Assembly: GCA_012798155.1 (NCBI GenBank)
Contig: JAAZNR010000091.1
Coordinates: 1-13,072 of the forward strand
From: Thermogutta sp.
GTDB taxonomy: Bacteria; Planctomycetota; Planctomycetia; Pirellulales; Thermoguttaceae
Direction: 5' to 3'
DNA: 13,072 bases
Below the pieces are notes generated by a model. That model did no database searches. It was not told where the DNA came from and worked only from the letters and a program-made list of their open reading frames with translations. Shown here piece by piece: positions 5,555-11,555 of the stretch. Each line of letters starts with the position of its first letter. The stretch's first letter is position 1. Both the position numbers and the translations under genes were made by a program.

Positions 5555-8500
5555 TTGGACTTCATCCGATTCTCCATCCAGAACCCGGTCAAAGTGGCGG
5601 TGGGGGTGATCTTGATCATCCTCTTCGGCCTGCTGGCGATCCGGGCGGTGCCGGTGCAGCTCATCCCCGATGTGGATCGGCCGCTGGTCTCGGTCAGTAC
5701 GGTGTGGCCCGGCCGAAGCCCCGAAGAGATCGAAAAGACGATCCTGATCGAGCAGGAAGAGAAGCTGAAGACGCTCCCCGGCCTGTACAAGATGTATTCG
5801 TCGGCGGAGTTGGGTCGGGGGTTCATCACGCTGGAGTTTCAAGTCGGATTCGACATGAGCCGGGCCTTGCAAGAGACGGCCGCCCGGCTCGACGAAGTGC
5901 GGGCCTATCCGGAGGACGTGGAGCGTCCGGTGATTCGGGCGGCCGATTCGGCCAGCGACGACGCCATCGCCTACTGCCTGATCCAGGCGGAGGACCCGAC
6001 CTTCGAGATGGCCCTCTTCTACGACTACGCCGACCGCTTCGTCAAACCGGCGATGGAGCGCATCCCGGGCGTGGCGGAAGTCACGATCCACGGCGGGCGA
6101 CAGCAGCAAGTCCGCGTGCGATTCGATCCCCAGGCGCTGGCCCAGCGCGGCATTACGGTGGAGGAGTTCCGGGCGGCCCTGCGGTCCGACAACATCAACG
6201 AATCGGCGGGCGACATCGCCGCCGGCAGGCAGGAGGTCCGCGTCCGGGTGATCGGCCAGTTCGATTCCTTGGAGCCTCTGACGCAAACCATTATCAAATA
6301 CGACGAACAGGGCGTGCCCATTCGCGTGGCGGACGTGGCCGACGTCAGCCTGGAGCTGGAGAAGCGGGTCTCTTTCAACCAGAGCAAGGGCAAGACCTCC
6401 CTGTCCTTGTTCATCAAACGAGAGGTGGGCAGCAACGTCGTCGAAATCATGAAGCACGTCCGCCGTTTGATCGACGAGATGAACGGCCCGGGGGGCGTGA
6501 TGCGGGCGTTCCGCAACGACCGCTACGGCATCCGTATGCGGTTGGTGTTCGACGACACCTACTACATCGATCGCGCCGTGGGGTTGGTGCAAAACAACCT
6601 CTGGCTGGGCGGCGGCCTGGCGGCCTTGGTGCTGCTGCTCTTCCTCCGCAGTCCGCGGGCGACGATCATCATCGCCCTGGCCATTCCCATCTCCGTGATC
6701 GGCACCTTCGTCGTGATGGCCTTGACCGGCCGGAACATCAACGTGATCTCGTTGGCCGGGCTGAGCTTCGCCGTGGGCATGGTGGTCGATAACGCCATCG
6801 TGGTGCTGGAGAACATCGACCGGCACCTGGCGATGGGCGAGCGTCCCGCGGCGGCCGCCTATCAGGCCGCACGCGAAGTCTGGGGCGCCATCCTCTCCTC
6901 CACCTTGACCACGGTGGCCGTCTTCGCCCCCGTGCTGACGATCCGGGAGGAGAGCGGGCAGCTCTTCTACGACATCGCCCTGGCGATCTCCGCCGCCGTG
7001 CTGCTCTCGCTCCTGGTCTCGATCAGCGTCATCCCCTCCGCCGGGGCGCGGTTTTTGGTGCACCGGGAAGCGGCGGGCGGTCCGTTGCGCCGGGCGGCGC
7101 GATCGCTGTTCGGCCTGGCCCCCTTATCGGCTTGGCTCTGCCGCGCCTTCGCCCACGCAATCTACTTGGCGACCATCCGCACGCCGGCCGGCATCTGGTT
7201 GCGGACCATGATCGTGGTCCTGATGGCGGGCGCGGCGATCGGCTTGAGCTACTTTCTGATCCTGCCGGCCAGCTACCTGCCGGACGGTAACAAGAACTTC
7301 ACCTTCGGCGAGGTCTTCACGCCGCCCGCCTACTCCATCGAACAGAACATCCTGCTGGGCGAGCGGATCGAAGCCGCCGTGCGACCGTATTGGGAGGCGA
7401 AGAACAGCGCCGAGGCCACGGCCGTCGCCCCCTTGACGGATCCCCAGACCGGCAAGCCCATCACTAACGTGGCCCCCCTCAAGGACTTCTACTTCATCGT
7501 CTCGCGGGGCAGACTCTTCATGAACGCCACCAGCGCCGACCCGGAGAACGTGCGGCCGGTGCGAGCCATCCTGGGCCGGGCCATCAACGGCATCCCGGGC
7601 GTGCGGGGATACGCCTCGCAGCGCTCCATCTTCGGCCGCAACGCCGGCAACTCCAATTCGGTCATGGTCGAAGTGGTGGGCAACGACTTGGAGACGCTGA
7701 AGGCCGGGGCGGCCCATCTCCAAACCAAACTGTGGCGGGAATTCACCCCCTTCGCCGTGCGGAGCGATCCCCGCACCTTCGCCGAGGCCGGACCGGAGTT
7801 GCAAATAATCGTGGATCAAGTCCGCGCCAAGGAGCTGGGACTGAACGTCAACGCCTTGGCCGCCGCCGCACGCGCCATGGTGGACGGTATCCTGGCCGGC
7901 GACTTCAATTATGAGGGCGACAATATCGACCTGATCTTGATCCGCGACCCGCAGCTCCCCCTTTCCCCCGAGGAACTCGCCGACCTGCCGATCGCCGTCG
8001 CCGAGAAGGACGGCAACCGCCTCGTCCTCCCCCTGGGCGAGGTGGTCCGCTTCCTCCGCGCCGACGCTTCGCAGTCGATCCGGCGGGCGGAGCAGCGGCG
8101 GGCCGTGGCCTTCACCGTCAATCCCCCGCCCGAGGTCGCCCTGGAAGAGGCCCAAAACCGCATCCAGGAACTGGTCGAAGAGTCCCGCCGCGAGGGCGGC
8201 ATGGCCGCCGACGTGCATGTCACCATGTCCGGGAATGCCGACAAATTGACGCAGGTCCGTACCGCGCTGTTGGGGCGCTGGACGGGCTGGAACTACGAGT
8301 CCCTGATGAGCGTGGTCTTCAGCCGGTTCTTCCTGGCCTTGCTCATCAGCTACCTGCTGATGGCCGCCCTCTTCGAGAGCTTTCTCTATCCTTTCGTCAT
8401 CATGTTCAGCGTGCCCCTGGCCACGTTGGGCGGTTTCATCGGGCTGCGGCTGGTCCGCTACCTGGAGCCGAGCCAGCAGCTCGATACCCTGACCATGCTC

Positions 8501-8953
8501 GGTTTTGTCATCCTGATCGGCGTGGTCGTGAACAACGCCATCCTGCTCGTGCATCAAGCCCTCAACTTCATGCGCGGCATCGGCGAGGGCGAAACGCAGT
8601 CCTTCGAGCCGTTGCCGCCGCGGGAGGCCATCCGCCAGTCGGTCCAAACGCGCATCCGGCCGATCTTCATGACGACCGCCACCAGCGTCTTCGGCATGTT
8701 GCCGCTCGTCCTGTCCCCCGGCCCGGGAAGCGAGCTGTACCGCGGCCTGGGCGCCGTGGTGGTCGGCGGTCTGACCTGCTCGACGCTGTTCACGTTGGTG
8801 CTGGTGCCGCTCCTCTTCAGCCTGACCATGGACGCCAAGCAGGCGGTGGCCGGGTGGTTTTCGCGGAGGAAAGGCCGGGCGGCCGAGGAATCCGGCCCGG
8901 CGACCCGCCCTCAACCCGCCGCGGAAGAGGCCCCGGAGCCGGCGACCGTCTGA
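5555..8953 (+). CDS. RND-family efflux pump permease (HAE1/AcrB-like)
   Basis: A 1132-residue inner-membrane transporter, slightly longer than typical AcrB-type pumps (about 1030-1050). It shows the two-fold RND plan: membrane helix 1 (about 12-29); first periplasmic porter region (about 30-340); helices 2-6 (about 345-510); a cytoplasmic linker; helix 7 (about 545-568); second porter region (about 570-920); helices 8-12 (about 925-1085); and a charged Pro/Ala/Glu tail. The helix-4 signature reads GMVVDNAIVVLENI, with D412 kept at the position of AcrB D407 but N413 instead of the second aspartate. The helix-10 signature reads GVVVNNAILLV, with N993 where AcrB has K940. This D-N/N pattern also occurs, to my knowledge, in some other RND subfamilies and may alter proton coupling. 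With the upstream adaptor it should form an envelope export complex; substrate unknown. Translation starts at TTG 5555. Confidence 0.95.
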   Translation: MDFIRFSIQNPVKVAVGVILIILFGLLAIRAVPVQLIPDVDRPLVSVSTVWPGRSPEEIEKTILIEQEEKLKTLPGLYKMYSSAELGRGFITLEFQVGFDMSRALQETAARLDEVRAYPEDVERPVIRAADSASDDAIAYCLIQAEDPTFEMALFYDYADRFVKPAMERIPGVAEVTIHGGRQQQVRVRFDPQALAQRGITVEEFRAALRSDNINESAGDIAAGRQEVRVRVIGQFDSLEPLTQTIIKYDEQGVPIRVADVADVSLELEKRVSFNQSKGKTSLSLFIKREVGSNVVEIMKHVRRLIDEMNGPGGVMRAFRNDRYGIRMRLVFDDTYYIDRAVGLVQNNLWLGGGLAALVLLLFLRSPRATIIIALAIPISVIGTFVVMALTGRNINVISLAGLSFAVGMVVDNAIVVLENIDRHLAMGERPAAAAYQAAREVWGAILSSTLTTVAVFAPVLTIREESGQLFYDIALAISAAVLLSLLVSISVIPSAGARFLVHREAAGGPLRRAARSLFGLAPLSAWLCRAFAHAIYLATIRTPAGIWLRTMIVVLMAGAAIGLSYFLILPASYLPDGNKNFTFGEVFTPPAYSIEQNILLGERIEAAVRPYWEAKNSAEATAVAPLTDPQTGKPITNVAPLKDFYFIVSRGRLFMNATSADPENVRPVRAILGRAINGIPGVRGYASQRSIFGRNAGNSNSVMVEVVGNDLETLKAGAAHLQTKLWREFTPFAVRSDPRTFAEAGPELQIIVDQVRAKELGLNVNALAAAARAMVDGILAGDFNYEGDNIDLILIRDPQLPLSPEELADLPIAVAEKDGNRLVLPLGEVVRFLRADASQSIRRAEQRRAVAFTVNPPPEVALEEAQNRIQELVEESRREGGMAADVHVTMSGNADKLTQVRTALLGRWTGWNYESLMSVVFSRFFLALLISYLLMAALFESFLYPFVIMFSVPLATLGGFIGLRLVRYLEPSQQLDTLTMLGFVILIGVVVNNAILLVHQALNFMRGIGEGETQSFEPLPPREAIRQSVQTRIRPIFMTTATSVFGMLPLVLSPGPGSELYRGLGAVVVGGLTCSTLFTLVLVPLLFSLTMDAKQAVAGWFSRRKGRAAEESGPATRPQPAAEEAPEPATV

Positions 8954-8983
8954 GACGATGCGGCGCTTCATGCACCACGCACC

Positions 8984-9002
8984 CCACCCGCCGGCTGGGT
9001 GG
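8984..9002 (+). terminator. Hairpin just after the RND operon
   Basis: CCACCC (8984-8989) pairs perfectly with GGGTGG (8997-9002) across a GCCGGCT loop, 30 bases past the pump's stop codon. No T-run follows. GGGTGG also forms the leading edge of a family-A repeat, so the hairpin merges with the repeat cluster and may serve as the operon's 3' end. Confidence 0.4.
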
Positions 9003-9003
9003 C

Positions 9004-9031
9004 CTGGGTCCAAGCGGAGCGAAGCCCCCAG
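9004..9031 (+). repeat. Family-A palindrome, degraded copy
   Basis: CTGGG (9004-9008) and CCCAG (9027-9031) enclose a core TCCAAGCGGAGCGAAGCC. Compared with the 2732-2768 copy it has CTGGGTCC instead of CTGGGGTCG; the core is otherwise nearly identical. Confidence 0.75.
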
Positions 9032-9052
9032 TCGGCCCGTTTCGCGGTGCTT

Positions 9053-9075
9053 CCACCCGCCGGCTTGCAACGGTG
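9053..9075 (+). repeat. Family-B-like palindrome, variant
   Basis: CCACC (9053-9057) pairs with GGTGG (9071-9075). The interior contains CGCCGGCTTGC, recognisably the family-B left arm and loop, but the right arm is eroded. Confidence 0.5.
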
Positions 9076-9098
9076 GATCGTGTTTCGGCTCGATTCCA

Positions 9099-9118
9099 CC
9101 GCCGGCTTACGCCGCCGG
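9099..9118 (+). repeat. Family-B palindrome, copy 4
   Basis: Left arm CCGCCGGC (9099-9106), loop TTAC (9107-9110), right arm GCCGCCGG (9111-9118). The right arm differs from the consensus GCCGGCGG, so only the inner four pairs plus part of the outer stem form. It is preceded by CCA, as in the other copies of this orientation (CACC). Confidence 0.65.
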
Positions 9119-9157
9119 TTCGGTTCGCGCTGTGGATATCGTGTTGCGTGATTCGGC

Positions 9158-9192
9158 GGGTGGCCGGGGTCGTGGCGTAGCGCAGCCCCCAG
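9158..9192 (+). repeat. Family-A palindrome
   Basis: GGGTGGCCGGGGTCG (9158-9172), core TGGCGTAGCGCAG, then CCCCCAG (9186-9192). It lies 39 bases after family-B copy 4 and just before the promoter candidate of the next gene. Confidence 0.75.
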
Positions 9193-9218
9193 TCGCCCGT
9201 GTCCGCCGGACTTTTTCC

Positions 9219-9247
9219 TTGCACGGGCGGGGCCTCTCCCGCATACT
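9219..9247 (+). promoter_or_regulatory. Weak promoter candidate for the zinc-ribbon gene
   Basis: TTGCAC (9219-9224) and CATACT (9242-9247) are 17 bases apart, about 20 bases before the ATG at 9269. Matches to consensus are 3 and 4 of 6. An alternative -10 is TACTAA at 9244-9249. Confidence 0.3.
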
Positions 9248-9268
9248 AATCGTTAGCGAGTGCTTCCC

Positions 9269-9679
9269 ATGGCCGTGATCTGTCCCCGGTGTGGTGCCGC
9301 CTACGACATCACGCTGTTCCAGTTCGGGCGTTGCGTGCAATGCGAGTGCGGCGGTTGGCTGGACTTGCAGTCGGGCCATACCTTGCCGCACCGTACCCCA
9401 GCCGAAGGAGACTTTCCGATGGCCGAGATCCCCGTGGGAAAGGTGTCGCACTACTTCAGCCACTTGCACGTGGCGGCGGTGGAATTGACCGAAGGCAGCC
9501 TGTCGGTGGGCGACGTGATCCATATCAAGGGCCACAGCACCGACTTCGTCCAGCCCGTCACTTCGATCCAGGTCGAGCACCAATCGGTACAAACCGCCGG
9601 ACCGGGGCAATCGGTGGGAATTGAAGTCCGGGACCATGCCCGAGAGCACGACGTCGTCTACAAGGTCGTCGCCGATTGA
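9269..9679 (+). CDS. Zinc-ribbon protein fused to an EF-Tu domain II-like module
   Basis: A 136-residue two-part protein. Residues 1-30 form a four-cysteine zinc ribbon (CPRCG at 5-9, then C22, C25 and C27 around CVQCECGG). Residues 51-136 match the small 'translation elongation factor-like' family: MAEIPVGKVSHYFSHL, VAAVELTEG, VGDVIHIKGHSTDF, VEHQSV and REHDVVYKV follow the beta-barrel fold of domain II of EF-Tu-like GTPases, without any GTPase domain. The exact function of that family is not established; a role beside the ribosome or another RNA-binding machine is inference. The ATG at 9269 is preferred over GTG 9260, with a weak GCGAG 8 bases upstream. A much stronger ribosome binding site precedes an in-frame internal ATG at 9419, so the second module may also be made alone. 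It overlaps the next gene by 44 bases. Confidence 0.8.
   Translation: MAVICPRCGAAYDITLFQFGRCVQCECGGWLDLQSGHTLPHRTPAEGDFPMAEIPVGKVSHYFSHLHVAAVELTEGSLSVGDVIHIKGHSTDFVQPVTSIQVEHQSVQTAGPGQSVGIEVRDHAREHDVVYKVVAD
9405..9410 (+). promoter_or_regulatory. Internal ribosome binding site and in-frame ATG (9419)
   Basis: AAGGAG at 9405-9410 lies 8 bases before ATG 9419-9421, which is in frame with the upstream zinc-ribbon codons. The 86-residue product starting there, MAEIPVGKV, begins exactly where the stand-alone EF-Tu-domain-like family normally begins. Sequence between the domains (GHTLPHRTPAEGDFP) is a plain linker. This is the best Shine-Dalgarno in the neighbourhood. Confidence 0.65.
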
Positions 9680-10607
9680 CCGGTCCGAGGCGGGCTGGGA
9701 GGAACTCGCCCGCGGCGCGCTCGCCGATTGGCCCGACTATGAACTGCTGGATTTCGGCGAAGGGCGCCGGCTGGAGCGCTTCGGGCCGTGGATCACGGAT
9801 CGGCCCGCCGCCGCGGCCGCGCAGCCCAAAGCGGATCCCGCCCGGTGGAGCCTGGCGCACGCACGGTATGAGGGATCGCGGGGCGGGGAGGGCGTCTGGC
9901 GCCGGCATGAGGCCCTGCCCGACGCCTGGAACGTCGCCTGGCGCGGCCTGCGATTCGAGTTGAAGCTCAGCCCGTCCGGCCAGGTGGGCTTGTTTCCCGA
10001 GCACGCCGCGGATTGGGCGGTTACCCAATCCCTGTTGCGGTCCGCGGCGGGCAAACGCATCTTGAACCTTTTCGCCTACACAGGCGGGGCAACGCTGGCC
10101 GCCGCCCAGGCCGGGGCCGAAGTCTCCCACGTCGATGCCGCCCGAAACATGGTCGCCTGGGCCGCCCGCAACGCCGAACTCTCCGGCCTCCGCCGGGCCG
10201 CCGTCCACTGGATCGTGGAAGACGCCGGGAAGTTCGTGCGCCGGGAATTGCGGCGCGGCAACGCATATTTCGGCATCCTGCTCGATCCGCCGTCTTACGG
10301 TCACGGACCGCGGGGCGAATCCTTCCAATTCGCGCGGCATATCTCCGCGCTGCTGCAAGGCTGTCTGGACCTGCTCGACGACGAGGGCTTTCTGCTCTTC
10401 ACCAGCCACACGCCGGGCTTCGGACCGCGGCGGCTGACCGGCCTGCTGCACGACCTCCGCCCGCGGCTCTGGCAGACCGGCCGCGTCCGCGTGAAGACCC
10501 TGGAGATCCCCGCCGCGACGGGCCGGGCACTGCCCTGCGGAACGCTCGTCGCCTGGTGGTCCGACCGCTGCGAAGAACGACTTTCGCCCCGGTCCGTCGA
10601 TCCCTGA
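9636..10607 (+). CDS. Class I SAM-dependent methyltransferase, RlmI-like
   Basis: A 323-residue Rossmann-fold methyltransferase related to the YccW/RlmI and RlmK group that methylates 23S rRNA cytosine or guanine. An N-terminal part has DYELLDFGEGRRLERFG and later VGLFPEHAADW, typical of this group. SAM motif I is LNLFAYTGGATLAAAQAGAE (about 143-162), followed by VSHVDAARNMVAWAARNAEL. The catalytic-region motif is DPPSYGHGPRG (217-227). No PUA RNA-binding domain, as found at the start of RlmI, is visible. A nucleic-acid target, probably rRNA, is likely but the modified base is unknown. The ATG at 9636 lies inside the preceding gene, giving a 44-base overlap in another frame and probable translational coupling; no other good start exists before the conserved region except TTG 9621. 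The overlap with an EF-Tu-domain-like gene supports a translation-related role. Confidence 0.85.
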   Translation: MPESTTSSTRSSPIDRSEAGWEELARGALADWPDYELLDFGEGRRLERFGPWITDRPAAAAAQPKADPARWSLAHARYEGSRGGEGVWRRHEALPDAWNVAWRGLRFELKLSPSGQVGLFPEHAADWAVTQSLLRSAAGKRILNLFAYTGGATLAAAQAGAEVSHVDAARNMVAWAARNAELSGLRRAAVHWIVEDAGKFVRRELRRGNAYFGILLDPPSYGHGPRGESFQFARHISALLQGCLDLLDDEGFLLFTSHTPGFGPRRLTGLLHDLRPRLWQTGRVRVKTLEIPAATGRALPCGTLVAWWSDRCEERLSPRSVDP

Positions 10608-10644
10608 CGGAGACGGCCGCGATCGGGCCGGGACCTCCCGCTAC

Positions 10645-10657
10645 CCGCATCGTGCGG
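10645..10657 (+). terminator. Small hairpin between methyltransferase and next promoter
   Basis: CCGCA (10645-10649) pairs with TGCGG (10653-10657) across a TCG loop, 38 bases after the methyltransferase stop and 8 bases before the next -35 element. It has no T-run and could be a weak terminator or a chance palindrome. Confidence 0.3.
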
Positions 10658-10665
10658 AAGTCGGG

Positions 10666-10695
10666 TTGCTCGATCCGAATCCGCGAGTTTATAAT
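10666..10695 (+). promoter_or_regulatory. Promoter candidate with perfect TATAAT
   Basis: TTGCTC (10666-10671) and TATAAT (10690-10695) are separated by 18 bases. The -10 is a perfect sigma-70 match and is AT-rich in an otherwise GC-rich region, which makes it the most convincing promoter in the window. Transcription would start near 10702, leaving a leader of about 136 bases before the small membrane-protein gene. Confidence 0.6.
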
Positions 10696-10701
10696 GTTCT
10701 C

Positions 10702-10837
10702 TGTGCAAGCGATCGAGGGATCGCCCCTGCGCAACCAAGGGTGCGGCGTTCGGACCGGGATGTTCGAGCCGCAGGGCGTGGAATGGTCGGGCCGCCATTC
10801 GGAATCTCCGCCCCTGCGCGAAGCCCCGAGACCGATC
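10702..10837 (+). promoter_or_regulatory. Leader with a hairpin at its 5' end
   Basis: Right at the expected transcript start, GCA (10705-10707) plus GCGATC (10709-10714) pair with GATCGC (10719-10724) plus TGC (10728-10730) around a GAGG loop, with a small internal loop. The rest of the leader has no recognised riboswitch signature. The open frame of the downstream gene continues through it, but without protein-like features. Confidence 0.4.
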
Positions 10838-11242
10838 ATGGCCGACCAACGGACGCACAAATCCAAAGCCGCCCCCACCCCCTCGCCGCAGGCTTCTTCC
10901 CAGGCTCCCGAACCTTCGCCGCAAACGCCGCCGCCCGAGCCGATAGGCGGTTGCCTGCTGCGGCTCTATTGGATGATCGGCGGCTTTCTCATCGCGGTCT
11001 TGTGCGGCGTCTCCGTGGTCAGTCATCAGGGCGGATTCTCCGCCGTGGACGTGATCTATTGGGCGGCCGTCCTGGGCATTCCCCTCGCGCGGTACGTGGA
11101 TATGACGAAATTCGCCGGGCGGCGAGCGGACGGCGAGCCGACGACCCTCGCCGATTGGCGGCGCTTCAGCCTGGCCGTCGTCATCGCCGGCATCGTCGCC
11201 TGGGCGCTGATCCACTGGATGCGATTGCAAGGCCTGCTGTAG
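10838..11242 (+). CDS. Small membrane protein of unknown function
   Basis: A 134-residue protein I cannot assign to a named family. The N terminus (1-37) is Pro/Ser/Gln/Ala-rich and hydrophilic. Three hydrophobic segments follow: about 42-62 (LYWMIGGFLIAVLCGV), 68-86 (VIYWAAVLGIPLARYVDM) and 109-127 (LAVVIAGIVAWALIHW). A conserved-looking polar loop GRRADGEPTTLADWRRF links the second and third. It probably sits in the cytoplasmic membrane. The start at ATG 10838 is chosen because protein-like composition begins there, although the frame is open further upstream; no clear ribosome binding site is visible. It has its own promoter candidate at 10666-10695. Its stop is followed by a repeat-rich gap between convergent genes. 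It resembles the many short lineage-specific membrane proteins of planctomycetes, but that comparison is from general impression. Confidence 0.7.
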   Translation: MADQRTHKSKAAPTPSPQASSQAPEPSPQTPPPEPIGGCLLRLYWMIGGFLIAVLCGVSVVSHQGGFSAVDVIYWAAVLGIPLARYVDMTKFAGRRADGEPTTLADWRRFSLAVVIAGIVAWALIHWMRLQGLL

Positions 11243-11263
11243 TCGCCGCAGGGGGGCCACTGT

Positions 11264-11279
11264 CGGCTCGTCCCGGCGG
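11264..11279 (+). repeat. Family-B-like palindrome, degraded (TCCC subtype)
   Basis: CGGCTCGTCCCGGCGG followed by CTCGCG. The right arm and following CTCGCG match the intact copy at 11304-11326 and the GTCC core matches the copies at 11405 and 11500, but the left arm has lost its first half. Confidence 0.5.
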
Positions 11280-11303
11280 CTCGCGTTCGATTGCGCTATA
11301 ACA

Positions 11304-11323
11304 CCGCCGGCTTACGCCGGCGG
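11304..11323 (+). repeat. Family-B palindrome, perfect copy
   Basis: CCGCCGGC (11304-11311), loop TTAC, GCCGGCGG (11316-11323): eight perfect pairs. It is preceded by ATAACA and followed by CTCGCG. Read on the minus strand, the stem is followed by TGTTAT, which resembles a terminator for transcription coming from the lipoprotein gene. Confidence 0.85.
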
Positions 11324-11343
11324 CTCGCGATTGCGTTTTCGCC

Positions 11344-11380
11344 GGGGTGGCTGGGGTCGAAGCGCAAGCGGAGCCCCCAG
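11344..11380 (+). repeat. Family-A palindrome
   Basis: GGGGTGGCTGGGGTCG (11344-11359), core AAGCGCAAGCGGAG, then CCCCCAG (11374-11380). CTGGGG (11351-11356) pairs with CCCCAG (11375-11380). It begins 20 bases after the perfect family-B copy. Confidence 0.8.
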
Positions 11381-11404
11381 ACAGCCGTTTTCACCCCGCA
11401 TCCA

Positions 11405-11423
11405 CCGCCGCTTGTCCCGGCGG
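11405..11423 (+). repeat. Family-B palindrome, TTGTCC subtype
   Basis: CCGCCG (11405-11410), loop CTTGTCC, CGGCGG (11418-11423), preceded by TCCA and followed by CTC. The loop differs from the TTAC subtype. A second member of this subtype is at 11500-11519. Confidence 0.75.
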
Positions 11424-11455
11424 CTCTGGAATTCACCAACCGTTTTCCCTTGGAG

Positions 11456-11475
11456 CCTCCGGCGTAAGCCGGAGG
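11456..11475 (-). repeat. Family-B palindrome with compensatory pair change
   Basis: CCTCCGGC (11456-11463), loop GTAA, GCCGGAGG (11468-11475): eight perfect pairs. Relative to the consensus arms CCGCCGGC and GCCGGCGG, the third pair has changed from G-C to T-A on both sides at once. The orientation is opposite to the neighbouring copies. Confidence 0.8.
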
Positions 11476-11499
11476 TGAATCCTGGGTAGCGCCGAAACA

Positions 11500-11519
11500 C
11501 CGCCGGCTTGTCCCGGCGG
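11500..11519 (+). repeat. Family-B palindrome, TTGTCC subtype, next to the lipoprotein stop
   Basis: CCGCCGG (11500-11506), loop CTTGTC, CCGGCGG (11513-11519): seven perfect pairs, preceded by AACA and followed by CTCC. It lies about 25 bases past the lipoprotein's stop on the minus strand, where the stem would be followed by TGTTTC. It may act as that operon's terminator. Confidence 0.75.
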
Positions 11520-11540
11520 CTCCGACGTTTTGCCGCCGCA

Positions 11541-11555
11541 GGCTCACCGTGAGCC
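11541..11555 (-). repeat. Palindrome spanning the lipoprotein stop codon
   Basis: GGCTCAC (11541-11547), one central base, GTGAGCC (11549-11555). The TGA stop of the lipoprotein gene (11544-11546) is inside it. The one-base centre cannot form a tight RNA hairpin without opening inner pairs, so a DNA-level or chance origin is as likely. Confidence 0.5.

Noticed and set aside
5303..9070. Two very long minus-strand open frames opposite the RND pump
   Set aside because: Both are rich in His, Asp, Gln and Gly without domain features, while the plus strand encodes a complete RND pump. Long antisense frames are normal at this GC content.
10013..10837. Upstream extension of the small membrane protein's open frame
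   Set aside because: Most of it lies in another frame over the methyltransferase gene, and the rest covers the promoter and leader; protein-like composition starts only at ATG 10838.
11261..11523. Cluster of palindromes that could suggest a CRISPR array
   Set aside because: The repeats are irregularly spaced, in both orientations and of two families, with no uniform spacers and no cas genes nearby.
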